Positions 47,775 through 59,949 are shown, numbered from the stretch's first letter. The stretch is DNA of 64,000 bases from Chinchilla lanigera (GCF_000276665.1 NW_004955488.1:3486655-3550654); one strand, 5' to 3'. Notes: a model not told the origin generated them from the sequence alone. A program made the numbers and translations.

Positions 47775-50512
47775 TAAACCAATAGATTCTTGACTCATTT
47801 GAGCGAGTTAAGAAAATTTGTTCTGCTTGTAGTATCATTTTCTTCTTTTCTTTTTGTAGGATTAAACAGAAATATTAAGGTCTCATACTTACGGATGTTC
47901 TCCAAAGCCTCTCCCAGCATTCCCACTAATCCCAAATAAAAGTGATGCATCAAACCTTTTGAACAAAGATCAAGCATGGCAGAACGGTTTCTAGTTCTTG
48001 AATATCACTTATAACTGTCCATTTTGACACATTTAACCAAAGATCTTAAGTGTTTATTAAATTGTGATGATGTTCTCTTTTTGACACCTAATCCCTCATC
48101 ATAAAAACTTAATTTACTCTTCTTTAATAGTAGACACTTTTAAATGATCAGTCAGCAAAGGCACAGTAAAAGTAATATGTTTAGGGACACAAGGAATTCA
48201 ATTACAGAAGATGTTGATGTTTATTGGTTGCAAGATGAGATTTACACAGTTACTAAGGAATCCATATAGGTAGAAGCAACTTAACAGTGTATTGATATGT
48301 TAATTAGAAGACAGCGATTTTCTTTTCAGTTGCTATTTTCTATTATATTTATCATGAATGCTTTAAAACTAGTATTAACTGCATTTGGAGGAAACACCAA
48401 CTCATGATGGCCTAACAGATACTTTTACAAAGATAAATAGGTTGGGAATCAGAATTTTTGTCTGTCTTTAGTGCCAAATTTAAAAATCAAAGTGGATTTA
48501 GATCAGTTTTAAAATTGTCTGAAAATCAGTTTAAAGTTTCAAGAATAAAAAGAAGAACATAAGAAGCAGATGGAACTGTACTTCTTTAGAGGAATTTTCC
48601 TCTTAATGAGCAACAGAAAAGCAAGTAAAGAAAGTGGGATAAAATGAGAAGGATTCACACTCATTGCTACACATTGCCATGTACTGCTCAGGTGGCCAAT
48701 TTATTCATATTAGAACATTCATTCTTATGCAATATGTTCATACTGTCCTGTGTGAGGGCTGAGTTTTTCATATTTGATTAAAGCTGCATAGTTTACAATT
48801 CAGTTGATCAGGGTAGTTATTAATTTAAATTTTGCTTATAGTCTAACATTTATGACAGTCGTTATTTTTAAAGTAGAAATCTTGACTTGTATGATTTTAA
48901 CTGTGACACATAAGAGCTTCAGAAATCTATGAAGTAACACATATAAAAATTGCTCGAAGGTGTGCTACCCATATACATATATATATATATAGGCTCAATG
49001 ATTAATTTTGGTTTATTATATCCCTTGTCAGTATTACAAAACTCTATTTTTACTAGTAATCACTCATCTCCAAAATCCTAAAAGCTTGTTATTGTGGTAG
49101 AAACATCTAACTGTCATCGGTGTTGATAAAAAATGATTTTATTTTTTAATCAAGATTAAGGGTACTTAATGTTCACAAAATCCAAAATAAAAGAAATAGG
49201 GAAGTAACCAAGAATAAAATTGTATGATTTACAACTTATTTGTCCAATCAATTCTGTGATGCCAGACTAAATATAGTCCATTAGGGTGGTAAAAATAGAT
49301 TTCCTCTCTACCCTCTATCACACTCACATATGTTGCAGAAATATAGCAAGTTATCATCTTCTGTTTCCTAGTTCATCACTGGCACATTATTTTACATTTT
49401 TTTGGTATCATTGTTCAAGATGATGGCTTATGTAATTTTCTCAATCTCATCCTGGTGTACTAGCCTGCTGACAAAATACCTATGCTCTGGGGACTTTTAT
49501 AAAACACATTTATTTCCAAAATCATACTTTTCTTACTGAATTATATTAAAATAAATTGTTTTTATAAGATAAATAATATTGTTTCAAAGTAAAATATTTG
49601 CTTGTGTTTTCACTATTTCCCAGCAGGAGACTTTTATCATTACAAATAAGCATCAGTCTTTCTGCATTTCAAAATAAAGCATCTTTCATAAGATTATAAT
49701 GGTCTCATTTGAATATGTAAGTATTCCCTGGTAAAGATAATCTATTGTCTTCTGCAGTAAACTGGACTTTATTACCTGCTTATGAGTTACACTTTTTTAT
49801 TTTATTATCCATAAATACTCTTCTACCGTCTGTTTACAGTATCCCAAATCTATTGTCTTCCCTTTCTTGTACTTATTCTGCTTTGCCGAGAAATTCAAAG
49901 TCCCCATTTGAGACAGAGGCAAGAATCTGCTAACTGATTTTCAGCCTTTAATCTCAACAAGTCCCCAGCATACTGTGGCTACTAAAATAGATTTTTGAAT
50001 CACACAAAAAACATTGATTTGATGTCCTATTCAAAGCTCTCTTCATAGCTCATGACAGTACCATCTATATCGTGTTCAATAGAAGATCAACTGGAATCCA
50101 GAATGGAATCAAGGGGAAAAGAAACAATATTTCTCGGAACAAATAAGGTCAGGAAATTGTAGATATAACTGTTTTTTCTTTTTATTGTAGGTGTCTTTCT
50201 CATATTTTGAAACCATAGATATTTTAATGTATAAAAAATAGAAGAGTATGCATCATTTCCCAAATATATCTGTTCGAAGTTCTGGGGCATAATTAAGGAG
50301 TGCCATAAATGCCTATGAGCACAACTGAGAAATGCTGGTCTGTGAAATAATTTCAAACTCTCTTGTGTGTCATTCTAAGAGTAGCTCTAACCTTGACTGC
50401 AGTACTCCCTGCTGCTCTGACATGCTTGCAATACCTCCATTGCAGTCCTACTACTTGATTTGCCTAATAAGCTCTCTCCTTGGAAAACTCCCACCCCATT
50501 CTTAAGGATAAC
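47775..50512. other. No recognised gene or repeat
   Basis: About 2.7 kb of AT-rich DNA with a TA microsatellite at 48971-48992. Nothing coding-like is bounded by splice signals. Confidence 0.45.
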
Positions 50513-50517
50513 TTCCT

Positions 50518-50873
50518 TGTTATGGTTTGTGTCTGGGTGTCCCCCCAAAGCCTCATGCGGCCATGGGGGGCAGGCTTTTAGAATTTGATTGATTATGGGT
50601 GTGAGAGTTACACCCGCCCTGGGGTGGATAGTTTGCATATGTAAGGGAGAGAAAAAGGGTGCTTCTGGCCATTTCCTCCCTTGTGTGTGTGCTTGTTGCT
50701 TTGCTGTGTTCTGCCGACATGAGCTGTAGCCCTCTGCCATGTGCCACTCTGCCTTATAATCTGCCAAGTACAGACTGAAACCTCCACAAACTGTAAGTGA
50801 AATAAACTTTTCCTTCCTTAATTTTGGGCATCAGATATTTTGTCCCAGCAATGAGAGAAAAGTAACCAAGACA
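50518..50873 (+). repeat. 5' LTR of the MaLR element
   Basis: TGTTATGGTTTGTGTCTGGG to AAGTAACCAAGACA, starting TG and ending CA. AATAAA at 50801-50806, just after 'caaactgtaagtga', is the likely polyadenylation signal, and 'gccttataat' upstream could act as a TATA-like element. The frames at 50387-50767 (-) are antisense readings of the LTR. Confidence 0.9.
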
Positions 50874-50878
50874 GAATT

Positions 50879-50896
50879 TGGTACCAAGAGTGGGGT
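50879..50896 (+). other. Primer-binding site, tRNA-Leu type
   Basis: TGGTACCAAGAGTGGGGT lies five bases past the 5' LTR and matches the tRNA-Leu-type site (TGGTACCAGGAGTGGGG) used by ERVL/MaLR elements with one change. Confidence 0.8.
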
Positions 50897-52330
50897 TGTT
50901 GCTGTGACTATATCTGACCAGTGGTTCAAGAACCTTTCGAAATGGCTTGTGGGAAGTGTTCGGAAAGGCTCAGAGATGTCACCTGAAAGAGAAGTGCTAG
51001 AACACATTTGGCTGTTCTGTCTGGGAGATTCTATTCAGAGCTCAGAAGATCAGAAAGCTGATAGAAATCTTGCTGGTAAAGACCAGGTTTGGGAGGTTTC
51101 TGTTGGGAAGAAGGACTGCATTGGTTGTTGGACTCCAGACGATGTGTGTCATAGCTTGGCAGAAAGTTTGTCTGCATTTTGCTCATGTCCAGAGACTTTG
51201 CCTAAGACCGAAATTAAGGGTGGCAGCGGACTGATTAATCTGGCAAAAGAAATTTCAAGGCGGTCAAACGTTGGGGCAGTGGCATGGCTATTGTTGGGAG
51301 CTTTAGCCAGATTTATATTGAGAATCAAGAACAAAGAGCCCAGCAGGATGATTTAAAATGTGAGTTTGGCCAGAAAGAAAGCTCCTGTAAAGCTGTGGAC
51401 TGTAAAGGTAGAGCTGAGGAGATCTCCATTGTTGAGAAGGAACAGGAGAATAGAAAAGATGGCCTGAGGGCATCACAAGAAGCAGCAAGTCTCCACCCTT
51501 TGCAGCCTCAAAACTGCAAAGGTGAAAGACCTTGCCATGAGAAAAAAGCTGCTGAGCGCCGTGTTCCAGAATGGCAGCAGCATAGAGGATCTGTTCCTCA
51601 AAATTGTATTCAGAGTGCCCAGCAATCCAGGCACTAGTCCCCTGTGGCCAAGAGAGAGGAAAACTTGGCTACTGCTCCAGGTGGCAGCAGACCTTGGCGT
51701 CATCCCCGTGGCCCTGGCTTTAGGTGCATGGCGAATGCATGAGTTCTGAGGTTAAAGAGGCTTCCACTCAGATTTCAGAAGGTGTGGGAGGCCAGGCAGT
51801 GTGCCCCTGAGAGGGCAGTGCATGAGGCTGTGAGTGTGAAGCAAAAGGTTCCCTGGAGAACTCAGAAGTTTAGAAAAGCCAGGACCATGGATCATCTAAG
51901 GAAAGCTGCAAGGAGGGAGCAAAACAGGCCTAAGAGAGAAGCCATGGAAGCTGTAACCACCAGAAGTGCCATAGGGGTGGACTCATGCAAGCCCTTTGGC
52001 GCTTACAATGTGCCACAGATTGCTTCGGATGCTGGTCATGGAACTACAGGACATAATGGTAGCCCTGCTGGATTTTGGACTTGCTTTGGTCCCAATGCTC
52101 TGTGTCCCCCTGTTTGTACCTTATGGAATGGTACTGCTTATTTTGTGCCATTGAATGGTGGAAATGCTTAACTTTTCATTTGTACAGGGGCTCACAACTA
52201 AGAGTTTGCCTTATATCTCAGAGGAGACTTGGGACTTGGACTTTTCAGCAATGCTGCAACTGTTAGGACTTTGGCAACTCATGCAGATGGACTAAATGCT
52301 GTTTGCATGAGGGGATGGGGATGAGTCTTT

Positions 52331-52348
52331 GGGGGGCCAGGGGTGGAA
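52331..52348 (+). other. Polypurine tract
   Basis: GGGGGGCCAGGGGTGGAA immediately before the 3' LTR; two C residues interrupt the purines. Position and composition fit the plus-strand primer site. Confidence 0.7.
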
Positions 52349-52704
52349 TGTTATGGTTTGTGTCTGTGTGTTCCCCCAAAGCCTCATGTGGCCATAGGGG
52401 GCAGGCTTTTAGAGTTTGATTGATTATGGGTGTGAGAGTTACACCCGCCCTGGGGTGGATAGTTTGCATATGTAAGGGAGAGAAAAAGGGTGCTTCTGGC
52501 CATTTCCTCCCTTGTGTGTGTGCTTGTTGCTTTGCTGTGTTCTGCCGACATGAGCTGTAGCCCTCTGCCATGTGCCACTCTGCCTTATAACCTGCCATGT
52601 ATGGACTAAAACCTCCACAAACTGTAAGTGAAATAAACCTTTCCTTCCTTAATTTTGGGTGTCAAGTATTTTGTCCCAGCAACAAGAGAAAAGTAACCAA
52701 GATG
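52349..52704 (+). repeat. 3' LTR of the MaLR element
   Basis: Same length as the 5' LTR; AATAAA at 52632-52637. The last two bases read TG where the 5' LTR has CA. Positions 52415-52590 are identical to 50584-50759, while the remaining 180 bp carry all 19 differences. Confidence 0.9.
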
Positions 52705-52709
52705 TTCCT

Positions 52710-53700
52710 TAATCCACTCTCTCCCTGAATACATTCATTGGAATCATTTGAGAAATCTCTAGTCTCTACAAATGAGGTCCTGTTATCTATCTCTGTTTTC
52801 ATCTCTGATTGATTCTCATAATCATTATTCTGATTCTTCCTTGGGGCTCTACTCTAGCTGATACTCCTATTATGGCACTCGTTACACCCCATCATGTTTT
52901 GGTTTTGGGGTGTTTTTATATGTTTAATGTCAATCAGAGCTATTTTTATTAAAGTTTGTATTTTTATATAATACTACAATTCTGATACAGAGTAAGCATT
53001 CTGCATTTATTAAATGAGAAAAATTGGGCTAACATTAAATTTTAAGATCCATAGACATGGATATTTTATTGTCTTCTTATTAATATGTTTGTTATTTTTG
53101 TGTTATAAAAATTACCATAAAATCACATCCTCCAATATTTGCTATCATCATGAATACAAGACCATCTTAAAAAGTAAAATTGGAAGAGAAACCTCACTGA
53201 AGTTTTAAGAATCATGTAACTAGAAATATTATCCTTTTGCATTTGAAAAATGACTGTCAAGAAAACAAACCTGGGTGAGTTGGATTAATAATTATAACTG
53301 TTGAAACACTAGATCATTTGAGCTTTAGAAAGATAAATTACAAAAAACACTCACCAAACTAGTGTAACAGTCTTTAGCATAATGAGAAGAAAATCACTGA
53401 ATGGAAGACTATGTATGAAATAAATGATTTATTTTGCCACAAGCACAGTGTAAATTTAGGGGGAAAGCTATTAGTAGAATAAGCCAGGAAAAATAACTGT
53501 CAAAGCAGTAAAGGGAAAATTGACTCTACATGTAAACAGCAAGTCCGTGGATCATCAATACCTGGAGCAATAGGCTTAAAAATCTAGTTAAATGAAGCAA
53601 TAACAGAAACCATTCAGAAACATTTAAGTAAAAATAAAATCTCAGGAACAACATTGAGATAAAGTTAAGATAGAAGTGCCCAGATCATTAGATTTCTAAA
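52710..53700. other. No recognised gene or repeat
   Basis: AT-rich DNA; only chance frames such as 53014-53208. Confidence 0.45.
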
Positions 53701-53769
53701 AATTAATCCTTTAGAGTGCAGATAATTCACTCCTAATGTGGTTTTTAAAAAGGTTTAATGCTTAATGCC

Positions 53770-54230
53770 CATCTAAAATCTATTCTTTTCTTCCTCCTCA
53801 GAGGCCAAACCCAGCTTTTGTTGGGGTGGCAGTCTGTCTACCTATAAAAATCTGTTTCAGGGTTTTGTTTGCTGATCAAGTTTTAGCTAATAAGATGAGT
53901 GGAAATTGGGAGTAAGGCTTCTGCAAAAGTCTTTACTAGGAGCTGAGTTCAGCTGGCAGGACTGTGACCCTTCTGCTGTGGAGGCACCCTGCCTGAAGCT
54001 GCAGTGACAGCAAAAGACAGTGACACTTAAAGCATAATGGAGCAGTGGTGAAACAGCTTAGATACTAAAGGATCGTGGATTCACCAAATGTACCCTATAC
54101 TCTCTACTTTTGGGTATTTCTACTTTAACTATCTACGCTCACTTTTTTCATATCTGTGGCAAGTAAGAAAACAGTACCAAATTGGTAGACGATGCTATTT
54201 ACTGGATGCCTGTGTTTTGACAGGTTGTGT
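53770..54230. repeat. Possible ancient interspersed repeat, unassigned
   Basis: Less AT-rich block with wording typical of old mammalian repeats: 'agctaataagatgagtggaa', 'tctgctgtggaggcaccctg', 'cataatggagcagtggtgaa', 'aaggatcgtggattcaccaa'. I cannot place it in a family or fix its orientation. Confidence 0.35.
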
Positions 54231-55026
54231 TGCTTCCTAGGAGTGTATGCCTGAATGTCTTCCCTAAGCACATGAAATTGGAGCCTAGAGAGATGGGATT
54301 TATTATTTTCTGGCTTTTCTGAAGGTCTTTTCTGTCCATTGGGTGGCCATAGTTTTAAAATAACCTAATGAGTACTCATGAATTCTACCAAGTTATATAC
54401 AAATTTCCTCCAATATCAAACTAAAAGTTATTCTGTGAGGAGTTCATGAGGGAGCATCAAAATGTAAAATAAACTTGATCATCAGCACATTTGCCTGAAT
54501 CACTTCATCTAAGAAGTACCCTGGAGCATATATAATTTGATCAAGGTAACCTAAGAATACTTTTAGGAAGGTATGCCTGGGATAGGCAGTAACTAAGGAA
54601 ACATATATTAATATAATAACATTTAATTGTGTTTAAGCTTGAAGAACCTAGGGGAGGTGGAAGCTAGGTTCAGCACTCCAAGAAGGGCTGAAGAATAAAA
54701 CAGGCAATGGTCATAGCACAAATGAAATGAGAATGACACAATTTCAGTAAGTAAATCTGTATTTTCTATGAGCTTCTCCATCATGAGTTTAGTCTTGACA
54801 TCAAATTGTAATGAGTTCATCAAACAAGTACCATCGTATTGGGATGTGTTCAGTGGGCAATATGGTAATTTTCAAGACATTCCTATGAGGTTCACTAGCA
54901 TTCATTTTTCTCAGTCACACTTAAAAACATACTACCCCAACAAGAGTGGACCCCTGTCCAGTACTCTACACAGAGCATTCAACATACTATTCAAGCAATA
55001 TTCAGAGACAAACCTGAATAAGTATA

Positions 55027-55157
55027 CCATATATATGTGTATGTGTATATTAATATACTACTACAATATATATAGTAGTATACTACTACATATATATTGT
55101 TGTATACTATTATAGTATACATAAGTATATTATATATAATATATATACATATATATA
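55027..55157. repeat. AT-rich repeat with inverted arms
   Basis: Alternating TA with tac/gta runs. TATACTACTA at 55054-55063 pairs perfectly with TAGTAGTATA at 55073-55082 across a 9-base loop, and similar arms follow. Confidence 0.8.
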
Positions 55158-55376
55158 AGATAGCTAAGATAATTACACTACTAATTTCTACTAGTTCACT
55201 GAAAGGAACAGTTAGTGCTTATATTGTTTGACCAATCTTACATACCTATATCTGGCAATCTGAGCAGCTACTTTGAAGACAACAATATGCAATATAATAG
55301 CCAATATTAATTTCCTATCATCTTGTCTTAAAAGTCTGTATTGTTTTTATTTTTTCATTATTTTCTTTAAATAAAT
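55158..55376 (+). mobile_element. L1 3' UTR end
   Basis: Colinear with the end of the L1 at 5955-6180 ('aagatagctaagataattac', 'tagttcactgaaaggaacag', 'tcctatcatcttgtcttaaa'). It ends where the GAAA microsatellite starts, so that array probably grew from the L1 A-tail. Confidence 0.75.
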
Positions 55377-55448
55377 AGAAAGAAAGAAAGAAAGAAAGAA
55401 AGAAGAAAGAAAGAAAGAAAAAGAAAAAGAAAGAAAGAAAGAAAGAAA

Positions 55449-55479
<31 letters not shown>

Positions 55480-55537
55480 AAGAAAAAGAAAGAAAGAAAG
55501 AAAGAAAAAGAAAAAGAAAGAAAGAAAGAAAAAGAAA

Positions 55538-55601
<64 letters not shown>

Positions 55602-55604
55602 AGG
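55377..55604. repeat. GAAA/GAAAAA polypurine microsatellite
   Basis: About 228 bp of pure A/G on the + strand, mostly (GAAA)n with periodic aagaaaaagaaa and agaagaaag variants. The long F/S/L frames on the minus strand (55318-55669) are its translation. Confidence 0.97.
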
Positions 55605-56435
55605 GGTGTTTTACCATTGTCATTCTTGAGTTTCACATAAAACCTTTGTGCAGGTGCATTTTTTTTCACTTTATCTCCTCAGTCTCCTGTAAAAGGTATC
55701 CATTTCTCTAAGGTCCAACACATTCTTCAGTTTTCACTTTAATAAATGATGCCCTGCATCATACAAACATCTTTCCTTTATTTTCAAACATTGCTGTCAG
55801 CTACAACCCTGTTTTCCCCCTCCCTCTTGAAACCAAATTCCTTCAGAATTGTTTTTTTCTATTGTGTTCAACTCTTCCCCCTTTCTGCACTCAACCCAAT
55901 CCCATACAACTTTCACATCTCCCTGAAAACGTTGTCAAAGGTCACAATGTCCTGAGTGGGACTGAATGCAAATGTCAAGCCTTTGTGTTCATCTTACTTT
56001 CCCTGGCCTCAGATTTAAACACAGGTGATGACTCCCTCCTCCTCAGTACATTTTAGCTCCTTATTTTTCAGAACCTACAGATGCCTCCTTCTCAAACGTT
56101 TGTACTTTCTCCACTTCTCTCCAAATTTTATCGTTGGTAAACCCAGGTCCCTGTCTTCATCTTCTTTTGTTTTCTATCAGTACTCACTGCTTCATATCCT
56201 CTGACATTTATAAACCATCCCTCTAGTCAAACACTTCCTAATTTTGCATCTCAAACCTACCTACCTGTTTCACACCCTGCTTATTTGACATATTTGACCT
56301 GTGCCCTTTTGTTCCTGGGAGTAATCACCACAGTTGTCTACAGTGTCTGAATGAATATTTCCCCCAACCCTGTGCCACTAGTATCATTTCTTTCTCAGCC
56401 AATGAAAAATGAATTCTCTCAAGTCCTCAAACAAA
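55605..56435. other. C/T-rich unassigned DNA
   Basis: Pyrimidine-rich on the + strand with overlapping chance frames (55746-56056). It may be a worn repeat; not assigned. Confidence 0.35.
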
Positions 56436-56504
56436 TGATAGATGATAGATAGGTAGATAGATGGATGGATGGATAGATATAGATAAATTGATAGATAAAT
56501 AGAT

Positions 56505-56549
<45 letters not shown>
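56436..56549. repeat. GATA/GATG microsatellite
   Basis: (GATA)n with GATG and GGTA variants in the left half and a pure block of GATA units from about 56508. Confidence 0.95.
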
Positions 56550-57023
56550 TTTCTATTCTCTTAGGTCAGGTAACAAAATTTTTAGACAGTTTTTTCTGTC
56601 TTCCATTAAATATCTTAATAAGTTGACAATTTTTCACTACCTCTCCCATTCCCACCTTTGTAGCTAGGAGCTGTCTCACTAAGACTACTGTAGTAGCCTC
56701 CTGACTGCCATCTCCGATTCCACACTGCCTCACATCACACATCTCAAAGCTAAATCCCAATGCCTTTTAAACCTGTAAACTAATCTGCAGGAAGATATTC
56801 TCATGGCTCTCTATTCTGTTAGCAGAAAAGCCCAACAGAGCTCTCAGATGCAGGTACTTATTTCTCTGATTTTATTTCTGCTATTTTTAAATCATACTGT
56901 AGTTTTGCTATACCTTGGACTTACCACTCCATTCATGGGGCTCTGTGGACATATTTATCCCTCTTTTACTCAAATATCTACACCTTCCTCTTCACATATC
57001 TGCTCAAATGTTAAATTTTGAAG

Positions 57024-57566
57024 GAAAATGATTTTTTTTTATTTTAAAAATAAAAGGAGGAAAACATTAACAGACAGACAACCTTTTACAAATTATCAAA
57101 AGAACAGTACAGACAGTACAGAATTACAGACAAAGTAGTAGGAAATTAACAGTGCTTGCTGTTTTACATATTGATATCTTCAAAGTGGTTTCTCATGAAA
57201 ACAGATAGAGACATGCAATACTGATCAATCAAGGACTCATTGACGTTTCTTTCAACAAAGAAATAGAAGACAGAACAACCATGCTAACTATCCTGTATAT
57301 ACATACACACAAAATTTCTCCTTCTTTCCCTTCTCTTTCCCCACATCCCAGTTGCCCTTTACCCTTGAGTGCTTTCCTATCATTTCACAATGTCTCTCAT
57401 TCATACCTCCTAGTTTAAATTAACTCTTTCAGGTTTTACACTAGTGAAACAATGCGGTGCTTGCACATGCAGGTCTGATTTATTTCACTTATGAATATAG
57501 TCTCTAGTTGTGACCATTTACCTATAAAGGCCTCGAGTTTATCTTTCTTTATAGCTTAGTAATAAG
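57024..57566 (-). mobile_element. L1 3' end, antisense (3' UTR and last ORF2 codons)
   Basis: Antisense poly-A at 57032-57040, then a 3' UTR containing one copy of the unit duplicated at 44 kb, a C/T-rich block (57317-57370) and, at 57475-57562, the antisense of the ORF2 end ('tttatttcacttatgaatat', 'tgaccatttacctataaagg', 'cgagtttatctttctttata'). Confidence 0.8.
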
Positions 57567-58041
57567 GAAAATGATTTAGTATTTCAAGTTTTTCCAAATT
57601 ACTATCACCTCTTTGTCTTTTCAATAAGACATTTATCACTATATAACAAAAAAAAATTTTACTAACTTGTGATGTTTTTCTTGCTATCGGGTGTCTTCTC
57701 ACACTGGAGGACCACATCGATACACAGAATCTTCATTATTTTATTCAGTGCACTCACCTTTTGTCTAGCCCTGGCCATATTGCAGAGCAGCTGATGAGGA
57801 AGTATTTCCTCTATAATGGAATGTATGATGTTTTCCATGCCTCTGTGATTTTTTTTTACTTAAGTAATACTGCATTTCCCCTTTGTGTACATAGCCTACA
57901 TCTCTGAAAATATTTTTGCTTTATCCAAGGAAAAGGGATATGCAGCAAGGCAGAGCCAACAAGCAAAGCATTTCTCAAAAACAATGCGAAGGAGTGGTGT
58001 TTAGTAAGAATACATGGTACAAATCTATGCGAAGAGAATAG

Positions 58042-58245
58042 CAGTTAAGAACACAAACCTAGAAGCTAGACTGCTTGAACTATCACTTCAGTTCTGCACT
58101 CCATATACACGCATGGGTCTCTTAATCTCTCTCTTTATCATGTCTTTTATCTGTAAAATAAAACACTATTCCCACTTAATGAATATAAAGTGAACTTAGT
58201 CTGGTACATAGTGGGCTTACTACACATGTGCATTAGAAATAAAAG
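58042..58245 (+). repeat. MIR, nearly full length
   Basis: Follows the MIR order almost end to end: 'agcagttaagaacacaaacc', 'agctagactgcttgaactat', 'tcttaatctctctctttatc', 'cttttatctgtaaaataaaa', 'ggtacatagtgggcttacta'. Heavily substituted, as expected for MIR. Confidence 0.75.
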
Positions 58246-58500
58246 TGACTTATTAGAGACAAAAGGCAGTAAGATAATTTACTGTTCAGGTGCAACCAAA
58301 GTTTTCTCATCCACCTGCCTGAAATTTCCATTCTTTCTTTTCCCTGGACAGGCTCTGAGAACCTGAGTAATTCACTGATGATACACTCAGCCCATGTTCT
58401 TTTACCACTCAGAAGAAAGGGTTGATGTAGGTGACTTCCTAGATACCTGAAAGCACCAAAGATTCATCCTTTCTGAAACGCTCAGAAGTAAGGCCCACTT

Positions 58501-59060
58501 TGATGGAGACTACTATGGGAAGCAGACCTGAGCAGGACTTAAATTAACCAATTGGATTTTCATGTTCACTTGTGAATCTGTCCAAGGCCTTAGGTTCCTT
58601 GTCTGGAAATGGTGGACTCATAGTAAGTGAATCTCTGTGAGTCACTAATCCCTACCAAAACATGTATAGATTATGAAGCCAGAGAGCCTCAAAGGGTAAG
58701 ACAAGATCATAACCAAAACACCTGGATAAGATCTCATCTGGATAAAGACTCAGGTGTGGCACTCCTGGGTGGATTAATTTAATACCTTACTTGGAGAAGT
58801 TCTTGAGTGACTCCACCCTTCTTGAGTACTCCACTCCCTTCTTCTGATAACCAAATAAATACGGGCTACCCAGAGAAGGTCTTGGTCTTATCCCTGAGAG
58901 AATCTCAAATTCTGTGACAGGGTTTTAATCCTCCTGGGGCCCTGAAATCATTCCATTTGCCTCTTTTGATTTAGCCTTCACCATACACTCATTTGGGAGA
59001 TTGCAGACCTGATCAGCCTGCAGTAACGAAGGGATATTATTAACCCAATAAACTTTTGCA
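58501..59060 (+). mobile_element. Solo LTR (family of the 4.07 kb LTR)
   Basis: About 560 bp, TGATGGAGAC to AACTTTTGCA. Shares with 4067-4568 'ttaaccaattggattttcat', 'aaataaatacgggctaccca', 'ctcctggggccctgaaatca', 'acctgatcagcctgcagtaa'. AATAAA at 58854-58859. This copy keeps about 60 bp more than the 4 kb copy, mainly in the middle. No flanking duplication is clear. Confidence 0.6.
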
Positions 59061-59064
59061 ACAC

Positions 59065-59945
59065 AAAATCAGTTCTTGAAATGGGAGCATGATGCCTCTG
59101 GGATATTTCTTTTCACAATGATATTAATGACTATATTCAGGGAGAAGGGTGAAAAGGATAGTTCTACATTGCTCAGGAGACAGAGAGGTAGTTGATGTTT
59201 ATGTCCATCCCCTGGCATTGCCCTTTATGTTCCACATTTCTGGATAGTGATAATTCTTGAAAAGAAGTAAAAGGATTACCAGTGAGATGGTAACAGAAAC
59301 GGGGTGCTATCCAGTGTAATTAATGAAGGAATGGCTTGAACTCTGACAAAGAGTGTATCTATCAGGTGCCCTCTTGCTGAATAGTGGTGTCCATAAAAGC
59401 CAATTGAGAAAAAGTAGACAAAGGAAAAATAAAAAAGATATTAATTTACTCAGAGAGCAATTACAAGTTTAAAGTCCTTTAGCTCATTAGTTTTTAAAAA
59501 TAATGTGGCACACAAAACAGCCCATGTTACATTCTGCCACCTTGAGCTACCATGAGGCTGACACACACAAGTCACGTAACAGAACACAGAGGATGTATTT
59601 TAGAAGAAGGGTACTTTTTCCTTTTTATTTCATCTCTCCATATTAGGAAGTCTATTTGGATGTCAGTGGAAATAAATTTATTTGGCAACTGGATTATGTT
59701 CTACACATTTATTTTTCAGATAACATACCTGTGGGAAAGCAGAGGTATCTCAGATCTCCATGTTGCTTCCTGTCCTCATTTCTGCTCCCTTGCACTGTAA
59801 AGTAGTAGCAGCTTGAATGCATCTGAATCCCACAACATCTGATGCTCCTACACTCTGCCACTTGGCTTCTGGCAGCTCCTTCTGGCACACATGGTCCCCA
59901 CTGTTTCTAGGCTCAGAGAAGCAAAAGCATACTCCAAAGTGGTTG
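59065..59945. other. No recognised gene or repeat
   Basis: Single-copy-like DNA. The frame 59552-59800 lacks splice or start support. Confidence 0.4.
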
Positions 59946-59949
59946 AGAA

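Larger units (their letters stand above)
50513..52709 (+). mobile_element. Complete ERVL-MaLR-type element (two LTRs)
   Basis: Two 356-bp LTRs (50518-50873 and 52349-52704) flank a 1475-bp internal region, with TTCCT duplicated at 50513-50517 and 52705-52709. The short internal region with a tRNA-Leu-type primer site and no recognisable protease, RT or envelope is the MaLR layout, so mobility would have depended on proteins supplied by another element. The LTRs differ at 19 sites by eye. Open frames of 117-150 codons inside (50904-51356, 51284-51637, 51782-52171) show no domain I recognise. At least five solo relatives occur in the window. Confidence 0.9.

Noticed and set aside
50387..50767. 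126-codon minus-strand frame, with a near copy at 52263-52598
   Set aside because: Both are antisense readings of the 5' and 3' LTR; their similarity reflects the LTRs, not a gene family.
50904..52171. Open frames of 117-150 codons inside the MaLR element
   Set aside because: They overlap in different frames and show no gag, protease or RT motif; MaLR internal regions are known to lack pol. Treated as part of the element, not as genes.
55318..55669. Long minus-strand frames rich in F, S and L
   Set aside because: They are translations of the GAAA microsatellite and its flanks.
56436..56549. Regular short repeats as a CRISPR-like array
   Set aside because: The units are 4 bp without spacers, and the context is mammalian; it is a microsatellite.
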